DNA of 64,000 nucleotides from Vombatus ursinus (Eukaryota > Chordata > Mammalia > Diprotodontia > Vombatidae): NCBI RefSeq assembly GCF_900497805.2, contig NW_020954557.1, forward strand, positions 38,791,803-38,855,802, in the 5' to 3' direction. Within the stretch, counting starts at the first letter, position 1. Each line of letters opens with the position of its first letter. A model generated the notes under the pieces. That model saw nothing but the letters and a program-made list of their open reading frames with translations, was not told the origin of the DNA and ran no database searches. Shown here piece by piece: positions 33,936-44,480 of the stretch. A program made the position numbers and the translations under genes.

Positions 33936-33994
33936 TAAGAAGACATGTAAAGAAGATGAAATCAAGAAGGAATTTAGGAAGAACAACAGTCTTT

Positions 33995-34136
33995 TTGTAG
34001 GCAATTGGGGCTAAGTGACTTGCCCAGGGTCACACAGCTAGTAAGTGTCAAGTGTTTGGTCTGAGGCTGGATTTGAACTCAGTTCCTACTGATTTCAGGG
34101 CCAGTGCTCTATCCATGGTGCCACCTAGCTTCCCCA
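33995..34136 (-). mobile_element. Class B SINE with target duplication
   Basis: GGCAATTGGGGCTAAGTGAC, TAAGTGTCAAGTGTTTGGTC, GTGCCACCTAGCTTCCCC. AAGAACAACAGTCTTT (33979-33994) and AAGAGCAACAGTCTTT (34137-34152) match at 15 of 16, one of the clearest and probably youngest insertions here. Confidence 0.96.
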
Positions 34137-34189
34137 AAGAGCAACAGTCTTTAACAATAGTATTAGAAACTCTAAAGCCCAGAAGCCTT

Positions 34190-34460
34190 TGGGGCAGCAT
34201 TCCAAAGTGCTTCCCACAATGGCTGGACCAATTCACAGCCTCCAACACTTGTCATTTTCCTTTTTTGCTAACTTTGTCAATTTAATAGGTATGAGGTGGA
34301 ACCTCAGAATTGTTCTGTTTTGCATTTCTCTAAATATCAGTGATTTGGAGCATTTTTTCATATGGCTATTGATTATTTTCATTTCTTTTTTGAGACCTGC
34401 CTATTTATATTTTTTGGCCATTTATCTAAGGGAAAATGGTTGTCATTCTTGAGATATTTG
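34190..34460 (-). mobile_element. L1 ORF2 internal fragment
   Basis: CCCACAATGGCTGGACCAAT, TTTAATAGGTATGAGGTGGA, TTTTGCATTTCTCTAAATAT and GAGCATTTTTTCATATGGCT are the antisense of L1 ORF2 just upstream of the part at 32.4-33.1 kb. Confidence 0.88.
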
Positions 34461-36319
34461 AATCAGTTCCTGAGAGTAGGTAAGCCTTATATGTCTAGGG
34501 ATTTGCGGTTCCAGGTGTTTCTGAATTTACTTTCATAGGGCTCTTCATTTAACTTTGCCACTGCTGAAGAATACCAAAGCAAGCAAACCCCCACAATGAA
34601 AGATTACATGTATATTTAAAATCTATCCAAAGTCATGTATACCTTGGTTTTATAGGAAGGTACAATCTTGAACTTGAATTTTTACTCCAAGGTAGCTGTC
34701 TAGTGGTTTACAGAAATTGTTTTTCATTTCACACTTAGTAACAAAACAGTTGTTTTGTACTTGTGGCAATTTAAGGGGTGACATCTTCACAGATCCCAAG
34801 TAGCCTAATCCCATTCTAATGTCCCAACATTCTACTTAGCTCCCTGTCTCTTCAAATGATGTTAAATGATTCTCATTCAGGCTTGATATCCAGCCATTAG
34901 TGGTGAGATTGGACTGCTCATAACTAAGAATTTCATAAATCTATTTTAATTGTTGTTTTTAAGTCACTTGCTGAATAGCAAAGGCAAAACCCATAAAAAC
35001 GTATAAGCTAAAAATCCATATGTTGCAGTTTTTGTACCTAGCACTAATTATATACCATGGATTACATGTTTTTGTCAGAACTGGCAGTGAAAGATAATAA
35101 ATTGATTCTGCTAAAAATATGCCTATTTATTCTGTTTTTTCTCCCTTCCTAGAGTTATAATAAGCAATGAGAGAGTTCTTGCTTTTTTAGAAGTAGTTTT
35201 ATAGAATAATTTCAAGAATTGTTGGCAAAATTACCTTGATTTTCTAAAAAAAATTACCTTAATTTTTAAAAGCAAAAACTAATAGCTAATTTTCCCTTTC
35301 AATATTGGCTTTAATTTTTACATTTAAGTTACATTTATTATTTATTGACCAGAAGAAAAATGTGTAGCATAACATATCTGTACTCCACATTGCTGCAAAT
35401 GCTTCTAAAAAAATTAGTCATTGCTCTGCATTTTTTTCAGTTGCCCAGTAAAGGGCAGTAGGGCATTTCTGCCAAAAGATTTTTGCCTCCAACAGTTGTA
35501 CATTTTCTTATTATTCAGTATTCTTCCTTTATACATTGTAGTATTATTCTCTCTTACTCTCCCCACCCTTCCCCAAAGTAAGAGAAAAATCAGAAAAGAG
35601 AGAGTGAGAAAATAACACCTCTTTTAGGGGACAGATGTTTCTTGGATGTAGGGTTGGAATCCTCCAGGGGAAAAGTAGTATCTTCTGCAGTGGGTTTGCA
35701 CCTGCCCACTGCTACGCCTGCCATGATGGATAGAGAAAGGACAAACTGACTCAGCACAGCTACGGAGAGTCTCTTCTCTCTCTCGCATCTCCTTGCTGTT
35801 CTCCTAGTTAAAATTAGCAGATAGAGACTCAGATTAAAACCCACTGTCTAGATATAAACAATAACACTGATTAAATGGATCATTTTGCCAAGGGAGATGT
35901 TCCTGGAGTGGCCATTTTTCATTCAAATGATCAATCCTGGTAGAAGTAGCTTCCAGCTCTAAATATATTGAATCACCATTAACCCACTGAAGAAGACAAG
36001 AGCACAAATACACACTTTCTTATTAGGTGAACGTGGCTGGTAGTCAGATATGGCAAACAATTAAATGGCAGGATTTATTTAAAGTTCTCGAATGCCCTGG
36101 ATAAAATCTCCCTTCACAGGCCCTTCACAAAGTAGATAAGCTGGACTTTCCAGAAGTGAATTATTTCAAGTTTCATGATCTTTATGCCCATCTTATTTCC
36201 AGGAAAGCAATGCCCTGCACAGTAGCAAGACTATGACGATAGTAAATTAATATTAGATGAGTTTTCCCCGAGATTAAAAAACAAACAGCTTTTAAAAAAT
36301 GAAAAGGAAATGTTTATTA
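34461..36319. other. Unique DNA without recognised features
   Basis: AT-rich. Short frames at 35421-35844 carry no domain I know. Confidence 0.4.
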
Positions 36320-36760
36320 TTTGTGGCTTACATTTTTCTAATACTTTAAAGTTTACAAAATATTTCGCTTACAAGGTAGCATAAGAATTATTGTTCCCAT
36401 TTTATAGATGAATAAAATGAGCCTGAGTGACTTGCTCATGATTAAAAATCTTGTAAGTATCTTTTAGAGATAGTGAATAGAGTGCTGGGCCTGGAGTCAG
36501 GAAGACTCACCTTCCTGAGTTCAAATCTGACTTCAGACACTTATTAACTGTGTGACCCTTCACTTCACCCTGTTTGCCTCAATTTCTTTATCTGTAAAAT
36601 GAGCTGGAGAAGGAAATGGCAATCACTCCAGAGTCTCTGCCAAGAAAACTCCAAATGGGATTACGAAGAGTCAGACATGACTGAAACGACTGAACAATAA
36701 CAAGAAGTGTCTTTTAACCCACAAGCCCAGAAATCTTTCCACTATGCCCTGCTGCCTCTC
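36320..36760 (-). mobile_element. Class C SINE split by a class A SINE
   Basis: TAATACTTTAAAGTTTACAA, CCCATTTTATAGATGAATAA and GAGTGACTTGCTCATG lie left of the insertion. AACCCACAAGCCCAGAAATC and CACTATGCCCTGCTGCCTC finish the element on its right. Confidence 0.88.
36467..36704 (+). mobile_element. Class A SINE, nested, with target duplication
   Basis: AGAGTGCTGGGCCTGGAGTC to ACGACTGAACAATAACAAG. AAGTATCTTTTA (36455-36466) and AAGTGTCTTTTA (36705-36716) match at 11 of 12, inside the older SINE. Confidence 0.95.
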
Positions 36761-37114
36761 CTTAGGAGTGTGGCTTGGTTCAAGCATTCAGAAAAGTCCC
36801 ACAAATCCAGCATTGGTTTTCACCTTTAATTCTCAAATGTTTAAATGTATCTGTCACATCTTCAATGTCAGTGCTCCCTCCAGTGATGCAGATCACCCAT
36901 TCATGCCTGCTCATCGTCTGTGACTCACATTTATGCTTTCTAATATGTGTACCATAGAAAGCCCTCCTAAGTTCTGGGGATCTGGTTTGCTCAGCTTCAC
37001 AGACTTCACAGACTGAGGAGATCAATAGTACCCAGAGGTTTTCCAATGGCTATTCTTCATTCTTACCACTGGACCAGCCCATTTTCCTTTTTGGTCATAC
37101 ATTTCTCTGATGAC

Positions 37115-37240
37115 ATCTTTAAGTCAAATAGCACTTAGTATTTACTGTGTGTCAGGCACTGAGTTAAGCACTGGGGATACAAAGAAAGTCAAAAAGTCCC
37201 TGACCTCAAGCAGTTTCTATAACTAGCTGGTTTACAATGA
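37115..37240 (-). mobile_element. L2 3' end
   Basis: AGTATTTACTGTGTGTCAGG, GTTAAGCACTGGGGATACAA and GACCTCAAGCAGTTTCTATA are the reverse of the L2 3' end. Confidence 0.85.
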
Positions 37241-38059
37241 TGAAGTGGGGGAAATATGAGTGTTTGTAAATGGCCTGGAAGGACCAGCAGAAAGATATCA
37301 GTAGATAAGAGATTTCCTTCAAACCTTCACACAGAACAAACCATTTCTAAAATATTCATATTTGTTATGCAGGATGCTAGGGACAAATAATTCAAAACAA
37401 CAAATAAAAATATAAATAAAGGAATGATATCTTTTTCCACAGCTCCACAAATTAGGAACTATTTGACTCTTATTACAGTCTTCTACAAAAGTTTTTGTAC
37501 TTCTGCTTTAAAAAGACAAACAAAACACTTGGCCAATTGTTTTTTTTTTCCTTTTCTATAACAGACTACATAAGCACAAGGCTGGACAGTTGGTGGGATA
37601 ATGCAATATTCAGGTATAATGAATTAAATATGAGTAATTGGACAAGTGGAACTAAAAGAAAACCTCATCTACATTAGGTTGCAGGAAATGTTACTGTGAA
37701 AAGAAAAGGACATGGATATGAGCTCTGTGGAGGGAATGGGCTTGTTCTGGGGACAAAGTTGGCACCCTTTACTCTGGCTAGGTCCTCTGTTTTTTGAAGG
37801 ATTATAACCATTACATTCCAAATTTTGGTTTTTCTGCCTGCTAAACAGATATGAATGATAATGACCTGAATACTTCCAGTGTTATCAAGTTGTTGTGGCT
37901 TAATTAACTAAAAGTTCTTAAAATTCTTGGAGTTCCCGGAGGGAATGTCTTTTCAGAAACCCAAAGCATTATCTTTCCCTTTACAAGGACCTCCCGGTCA
38001 TTCCCAATCTAAAGGGAATTGAAGAGTATAGAGAGAGGAGATGGGATCAAAAATATCAT
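37241..38059. other. Unique DNA without recognised features
   Basis: No repeat or gene is recognised. Confidence 0.4.
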
Positions 38060-38074
38060 TTCTTTTGTTCTAGG

Positions 38075-38155
38075 TAGGCAAATCACACACACTTGATAGT
38101 CTTCGTGATGTCATTGGTCCTCTTCGAGAACAAAGGACCACCACCACCACCAACT
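38075..38155 (+). mobile_element. RTE-tailed SINE, 3' fragment
   Basis: GTGATGTCATTGGTCCTCTT, CGAGAACAAAGGACCACCAC, with an (ACC)n tail. Same 3' end type as the element at 18.9 kb. Confidence 0.8.
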
Positions 38156-38159
38156 TGAT

Positions 38160-38554
38160 GCTGGAATCTAAAAATTCTTTTTCTGGTAACTTAGAGGCCA
38201 AGCAGACCTGGGGAGGAGGGAATGAGGGTTTTCTCTGGCATTTTATTGGGTGGTTTATTACTGCTAATTACTAAAAGCTAAAATCAAGTCGATAATTTTT
38301 TTCCGTTTGAAGAAGATCAAATGATAGTCCCTGGATTGTAAGAACAGAATTAAGAATAAAGGGGAAAGTACTTGGCAAGACTGTGTGAAAATTCACAAAA
38401 CTTAGTTAAAACCTACTGCAGGATAACCAAGAGTTGTTGAATGGCAGTATATCTTTAAATTATATTGTAGAGATCTGGAGCTCAGGCACTGTTTGCCTCT
38501 ACCATTGCAAAGGAAGTAGAGAATTGAAATTATTATTTAAGCAATTTAAACCTG
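38160..38554. other. Unique DNA without recognised features
   Basis: No repeat or gene is recognised. Confidence 0.4.
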
Positions 38555-38561
38555 TACATTT

Positions 38562-38706
38562 TTTTTTTCAGCAATTGGGGTTAAGTGACTTGCCCAGGGT
38601 CACACAGCTAGTAAGTGTCAAGTGTTTGGTCTGAGGCCAGATTTGAACTCAGGTCCTCCTGACTTCAGGGCCGGTGCTCTATCCACTGCGCCACCCAGCT
38701 GCCCCT
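38562..38706 (-). mobile_element. Class B SINE with target duplication
   Basis: T-run, AGCAATTGGGGTTAAGTGAC, GTGTCAAGTGTTTGGTCTGA, GCGCCACCCAGCTGCCCC. TACA plus a T-run occurs on both sides (38555 on, 38707 on). Confidence 0.94.
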
Positions 38707-38877
38707 TACATTTTTTTTTTAAACTTGAAGAAGACGAGATAATTGAACCAAAAGTATTTTGGACTAAAGTTTTCCAGATAAAAACTTGACTTTGTATGTA
38801 AGCAGATTTTATCAATTACAGTTTTCTGTAGGAAAATTCCTACAATATTACACAAGAATCTTTATAGCAGTGGTGAT

Positions 38878-39080
38878 GGGGCCATAGGATCACAGATTGA
38901 GAGCTGGAAGGGACCTGAAAGGCCACCTGGCCAAATCCTATTTATAGACAAGGAAATTGGAACAAAGAGAAGTTAAATAACTCAACCCAAGGTTGCAATG
39001 GTATTAAGTGTCAGAGGTAGCATTTGAACTCACATCTTTTGTTTCCAAATCTAGTGTTCTTTCCACTCTGCTATGAGTTT
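38878..39080 (-). mobile_element. Class D SINE
   Basis: ATCACAGATTGAGAGCTGGA, GACAAGGAAATTGGAACAAA, GCATTTGAACTCACATCTTT. Confidence 0.85.
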
Positions 39081-39084
39081 GTAC

Positions 39085-39285
39085 TCTGTACTGTATGAAC
39101 AGCACTAGATTTTGAATTAAGGGACTTGGATTCAAAGCCCGACTCTGCCATTTATTACTCCTGTGGCTTTGGGAAAGAAACTTAACCTCACCAAAACTCA
39201 GTTTCCTCATCTATAAAATGAGGAAGCTGGACCAGGTAACCTGAGAGCCCTTCTATATCTAAATTTATGATTCTATGATTCTACT
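39085..39285 (+). mobile_element. Class D SINE
   Basis: GGACTTGGATTCAAAGCCCG, CTCAGTTTCCTCATCTATAA, GCCCTTCTATATCTAAATTT. It abuts the previous SINE in the opposite orientation. Confidence 0.88.
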
Positions 39286-39544
39286 CCTTAGCCATCTGTA
39301 CTCTTTAAACTTTGAGTTCCAGTGATAGAGCAAGGAAGGAGCAGGAAAAGTAAGACCACCAGGCCTTGCCATTGCCCAGCTATTGGATCCTGGAGCCCTT
39401 TAGGACTTCCCATCTTCCCTATAGCTCCACCCTCCCAGACCAGCAGGCACAGCCATTTGATATCCTAATGTCCCCTAAAGATGCTTGGATCTTGCTGGTC
39501 AACCCTGAACCCTTAAGACTTCTGGGTTGAATTTCCTCTAGATG

Positions 39545-39680
39545 TTGCCTCCCCCAAGTAGAATGTGAATTCTTTGATATGGGAATGCTTTTCTTTTTCT
39601 GTTTATATTTCAAGTGCTTAGCAATTTGCTTCTAAGCACTTAATAAATGTTTTTGTTTCATTCATTCATCCATTCAATAT
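39545..39680 (+). mobile_element. L2 3' end
   Basis: CTAAGCACTTAATAAATGTT followed by (ATTC)n. Confidence 0.75.
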
Positions 39681-40674
39681 AGGTAATTTGGGAGGAGAGA
39701 ATATAAATATAGTTCTAGAGGGGTTAATTAGAGCCATTAGAAGCTCAAAGGTCTATCTGCAGAATTAAAAAAAAAGATTTTTGGTTGCCTGTATTTGGTA
39801 GCTTTCCTAAAGCAGTGTCTCCCTGGTCTTCCCCTCCTCAAATGTCTCCAAAATAGTCTTGAAAACTTCAAATATCAAGGACTGGCTAAAGAGGCAGAGT
39901 CCCTTTCTGATTTTATTCACTACAATGAAGGATACACAACAAAGGAGGGCTTTTGGACAAAGACTCCTGTGATGGAAATAGGCTTCTCACCAGCAGGTAA
40001 CAGAAACACAAGTGAGAAACTGAGGGGAGAAATGAAAAGATTTGCTGCAAGATGTCAATGCTCTTGGTCTTTTACTTAATTTTAAAGTGAATTTAGAAAT
40101 AAAATACCTCTCTGATGCTGCCAGACAAGATTGATAACTATTTGTGAAAATGTTTTGAGGGGAGGTGTGGTGATAGGGATGTAAAAATGAAGAGATCATT
40201 GAAGGAAACAGTTTTCCTGAGCTCTGCTATCATTCGCTTGCATTCAGCCAAGTGGAAATCAAATTTACAAAGACAACAAACACACTTCCTTGTTTCCAGA
40301 CTTCTTGACCAGTCTGGCAATTGAAGCCTGCAGTCATTTGTGGAGCTTGGGAGCACTGGCTGTGTCCCAACCAGACTCATCCATTAGGTGCCTGAGAAGG
40401 CACTGGGCAATTTTAGAAATAAGAATCTGAGCCCATCTGCACAGAATCCTGACTTTCTCAGTCAGGGTATGTTTGGAACACAATTTCAGGGCACTGGCGG
40501 TAATGCTGACAAGAATAGAGTTTTATTGCCAGTTCTATCCCTAGCTCACCCCTACTTATTGGCGATATCACTGTACTATCCTGTACCTTAAATATCTCAC
40601 TTACAAAATGACAACAAAACAGGGCTACTCTACTTCATCGGATGCTGTGTGCACCTCAGGCAGGCACTGTAATA
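39681..40674. other. Unique DNA
   Basis: A 94-residue forward frame (39795-40079) has no recognisable domain or start context. Part of 40510-40650 may be a very worn MIR. Confidence 0.4.
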
Positions 40675-40714
40675 TTGTGAAATGAACGTTGACTCTGGGG
40701 TCAGAAGGTCTTAG

Positions 40715-40952
40715 GGGTGTGCTGGTAAATGTTTAACAATCAGATCTCTGAAAAAAAAAAACCCCACAGAATACTTCTAAGTTTAACCTGCATTGTAACA
40801 TTTCCTCTATCACTTTCCTAAGTCTATAAATCAATAAAATACTAAACCAAGTCTAATTTCTAATTTATGGATTTCTGAGGTGTAAATACTCACACTGAAT
40901 ATTTAACAATCAGCTCTTGATAACCAGTATGAGCTGTCTCTAGCACACTGCT
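40715..40952. mobile_element. hAT-like transposon with 8-bp target duplication
   Basis: GGTCTTAG (40707-40714) and GGCCTTAG (40953-40960) match at 7 of 8. The ends GGGTGTGCTGG and, inverted, AGTGTGCTAG are similar. A 22-base text, AATGTTTAACAATCAGATCT near the left and AATATTTAACAATCAGCTCT near the right, repeats directly inside. Confidence 0.75.
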
Positions 40953-41060
40953 GGCCTTAGTTTGAATCCCAGGGCTGCCAATATCTACTTGTGTGAATTT
41001 GGGTAAAAGCTCTTTGGGCTTCAGTTTCCTTATCTATAAAATGAGAGAGTTTGGCTAGAT

Positions 41061-41259
41061 CAGTGGTATCAAACTCAAATAGAAATAGGAACCCCTAAAC
41101 CATACAAAAGGATCCCTGTGACCCATATTGACTTAGAAAACCACATACTAGCATTATCTTTGTTCTATTCTATTTTTATTTTATTTTTTCCCACAAACAT
41201 TTCCTAATTACAGCTTAATCTGTTTCAGCCTCCCTAGAGAGTATAGAGGTTGCATTTGG
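41061..41259. mobile_element. hAT-like element, worn right end
   Basis: It starts CAGTGGTATCAAACTCAAAT, a hAT-type terminus, and runs through GGATCCCTGTGACCCATATT and AACATTTCCTAATTACAGC. It interrupts the SINE exactly at its CTAGATGACC word. The right terminus is decayed, so its end is approximate. Confidence 0.65.
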
Positions 41260-41305
41260 GCTTGCATGACCTCTGAGAACTTTCTAGTTCTAAATCTGTT
41301 ATTGA

Positions 41306-41644
41306 ATGATCCATTGATAAGATAATCAATGGCTCAAATGTGATGAGCATATAATACCATCCTCTAAAGATAAATTGTTAGATAAATAGATGGTATTACA
41401 GTGTCAGAGGGAGAGTGGGAGGAAAAAGAAGTATGATACACAGTGAATCAATGTGGCATAGCCCCTTAAGCCAGGCTAATGATAAAGGAAATAAAATGCT
41501 TTTATTCCCAACTTAATCAACAGACACTCTATTATTGCACTCTCAAAAGAAGACCTTATTTTACTAAAACATAAAAACCCCTTACTATTTCCAACTTCAC
41601 TTAAGAATTGGGTCAGGTGTCCCAGGATTCATGCCATTTTTATT
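41306..41644. other. Unique DNA without recognised features
   Basis: No repeat or gene is recognised. Confidence 0.4.
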
Positions 41645-41815
41645 AGCTAGTAGAGAGAATGTTAGATTGGGAGGCAGGGATCCTGAGTTCAAATGCATGT
41701 TTTGCTTTTACCAAGCTATATAATATTGCCAAGTCGCTAGGCCTTTCTGGGTCTCAATTTCCTGTGTTATGTGGTCTAGATGGTGTCTTCTTTCTTAATG
41801 TTTTATGATTTTAGT
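41645..41815 (+). mobile_element. Class D SINE
   Basis: GGATCCTGAGTTCAAATGCA, TTTCTGGGTCTCAATTTCCT, then a shortened tail. Confidence 0.75.
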
Positions 41816-41858
41816 TACTGGTACAATTGTGGCATGAGTTATTTTCTAATCTGCATTT

Positions 41859-41919
41859 AGTGTATATATATATATATATATAGTGTATATATATAGTGTA
41901 TATATATATATATATATAT
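41859..41919. repeat. (TA)n with TAGTG higher-order unit
   Basis: TATATA runs separated by TAGTG three times. Confidence 0.97.
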
Positions 41920-42564
41920 CCCTGTCACCTATCAAATGAGTACCAAAAGTGAATTTTAAAAATTTGCCCATCTGTCATGTTCTCATGAGGTACACAGGTG
42001 TTTAAAAGGATTAAGCCAATATTCTTTATGACTGGCCTTTGCTAAATAATTGATCACAGTGGAGGAATGATAGAGTGGCTATTTGGAGACCTCTCTGAGC
42101 CTCAATGTGTCTTGGTGAAATTCATACTGGAAGAAGGATCCTAGTGCATGGATCTGGATAAAATATCTTCTTCCCTCAAAATAACAAGCCTTAAAACTTC
42201 CTTAAAGAAAGCACTTCTCCAGATAGCATGATCACTTATTTTCTATCCCATCCTCATTGGTTCTTTTGTTAAGGCTGACAACAGGTGTGATGAATGTGTT
42301 GTGGCAAAGGCGGAGGAACTGAAATGTCTCTGGGACTGCTAAACCTATAATAATGGTGCTGAATGTAGAGATAGGGCTTTGCAACCTCAAAAAACACATG
42401 TTGGTTAATCAGTACATCTCTGTTTAGTAGATTAGCAGTATTTCCTCACCCCCCTCCCATTTTTAGGGCTTATAAGGAAAAGTATCTAGAATTAATGAGT
42501 AGAACAAAAACCATATTGGTGACCTTTTAGTCTTTAGGTGTCGCTTGTTTTGATTGAAGAGAGT
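41920..42564. other. Unique DNA without recognised features
   Basis: No repeat or gene is recognised. Confidence 0.4.
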
Positions 42565-42885
42565 ACATGACATAGTGGAAAGAGTACTGAACATTGGAGT
42601 TCTGTTGGTTAGGAAATGGAATTAGGATAAAACAAGGATTAGTTTCCTCTAACTCTAATATCAGATGGCACCTGGGTTGAAACCCACTTCTGATGCTAAT
42701 TTAGCTGTATGACTATAGACAAATCCTTTAGCCTCACTGGGGCTCATTTTCCTCATCTATAAAATGGGGATAATGATTCCTGTACTAGCTACCTCACAAG
42801 ATGGTTGTAAAGATCCAATGAAAGAGTGCATGTAAACTGCTTTATAAACATTAAACCATTATATAAATGTCAGCTCCCATTATTG
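42565..42885 (+). mobile_element. Class C SINE interrupted by an inverted duplication
   Basis: ATGACATAGTGGAAAGAGTA and AACATTGGAGT come first, then the inserted arm (42601-42667), then CACCTGGGTTGAAACCCACT, CCTCATCTATAAAATGGGGA and TAGCTACCTCACAAGATGGT. Confidence 0.85.
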
Positions 42886-42960
42886 GTCCCATCTAATGTT
42901 AGAGTTAGAAGGAACTCTAACCCATGTCTAATCCTAATTCCACTTCCTAACCAATAGAAG
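42601..42960. repeat. Inverted repeat of about 68 bp flanking a SINE body
   Basis: The left arm 42601-42667 has TTGGTTAGGAAATGGAATTA. The right arm 42889-42958 reads, inverted, TTGGTTAGGAAGTGGAATTA. Both end in CTCTAACTCTAA-type text and AGAT. By eye the arms are about 85% identical with small indels. The spacer is about 220 bases, so a stem-loop can form. Confidence 0.88.
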
Positions 42961-43091
42961 AAATCTAATGTCAAGAATGGAGCTCTAGAGGGAAAGTGGA
43001 ATGAAAATGGAGTGGAGAGGACTGTGGATTCTTGACTACTGAATCTGAAATTAATGCATATTTTCAACATTTATTAAATAAATAAGAAACA

Positions 43092-43300
43092 TTAAGGTCC
43101 AGTGGAAAGAGAGTGGGACTTGAAGTCAGGGAAGACCTAAAATTGAAAGCTGCCTCTCATACTAACTGTGTAGCTGTGGACAAGTCACTTAACCTCTGTG
43201 TCTTAGTAGCCTTATCAGTAAAATGGAGATCAAATGGGATAATATATGTAAAGTGCTTTGCAAACTTTAAAGCACTCTGTTTGAGTCAGCTATTTAATGT
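43092..43300 (+). mobile_element. Class C SINE
   Basis: GGTCCAGTGGAAAGAGAGTG, GGACAAGTCACTTAACCTCT, GTAAAGTGCTTTGCAAACTT. Confidence 0.85.
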
Positions 43301-44280
43301 GGCAAATAAATTATAGAGAGACATTAATTTCCTAGCTTCAGGTTTCATAACATCCATATGAACTGGATGTTAAGAGGACCAAGTCAGAAAATATAAATAG
43401 GGTAAATATTGAAAGCACCAAGTATAACATAGAATACTCAGGAATCCCCTTTGACATGACGTCCAAAGGCTATATACCCAAGTTCCTGGCTCTGTTTCAG
43501 TCTCGAATTGAGCTGTTCCAGTTCACTAGTCCAACAGACACATAAAATTAAAACAGAAAGCATTTGACGAAAAAGAATGCCAAAGTAAATAGCAAAGAAT
43601 TGGATCAAGTATTACTTACTGGCTCCTCATGCCCATCCCTGACAACTATGCCAGAGCACTAGCCTCAGCTCTTAATTAATCATTTTAAGTCACCTAGAAT
43701 AAGGTGGGAGGGGGAAGAGGAGGCCTGACAGAGCTCTTCAGAACTCATGGGCTCAGAGTGGGGAAACTCTTAGCAGAATAGAATTAATTTCTTGAGGCTT
43801 CTCTCCCTGAGGTCTTGCCTCAGCTCAGCATTCATTATAAACGTGCATACCTTTGTTCTACATGCTCCTTATACATTGACTTAAGCTCCACACCCTTTCT
43901 CTTAGATTACAGTTGCCCCGTTCCCACATTTTCTGATGCTAATTCCTCCCCTCCCCCATCTTTGTCTCTGTGTAGTGGTTTCTTTCTTTGTCCTATAAAC
44001 CCACATATTTTCTACCCTGGGTGACTTCAGTCCTCCTTTTAAACTGGGAGTCTGAGCTCAGGCACAGGTTCCTAGGAGATGTAGTTTTAGGGACTCTTTT
44101 CTAAGGAGTGAGGCTCTTAATCCTGAAGCATTTTGGCAACATGGCATCCCACATAAGCTCTATATCATATTGAGTTACTTTTTTCAGGTCAACTCCAGTG
44201 CATTCTTTTGCTATGTTACTGATGGAGATTGTTTTCCCACTTTGTGGAGAAGAGAGGGAGGGAAGGAGATACTTCAGTTG
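43301..44280. other. Unclassified DNA
   Basis: No repeat is secure. 43440-43800 has uneven base composition that could be an unlisted old repeat. Confidence 0.35.
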
Positions 44281-44480
44281 ATGTTCAATTGTTTTAGTTG
44301 AATCTGACTCTTTGTGACCCGATTTGGGGTTTTCTTGTCAAAGATAGGGAATGATTCGCCATTTCCTTCTCCAGCTCATTTTACAGATGAGGAAACAGAG
44401 GCAAACAGGGTTAAGTGACTTGCCGAAGGTCACCAAGCTAAGTATCTGAGGCCACATTGTGTTCCCAGTGCCACATTAGC
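44281..44480 (-). mobile_element. Class A SINE, head damaged
   Basis: TTGTGACCCGATTTGGGGTT, TTTACAGATGAGGAAACAGA, GGTTAAGTGACTTGCCGAAG. Confidence 0.9.

Larger units (their letters stand above)
40675..41305 (+). mobile_element. Class D SINE carrying two DNA-transposon insertions
   Basis: GACTCTGGGGTCAGAAGGTC, then after the first insert GTTTGAATCCCAGGGCTGCC, TTTGGGCTTCAGTTTCCTTA and TTGGCTAGAT, then after the second insert GACCTCTGAGAACTTTCTAG and TTCTAAATCTGTTATTG. The three pieces give one continuous class D SINE. Confidence 0.88.
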
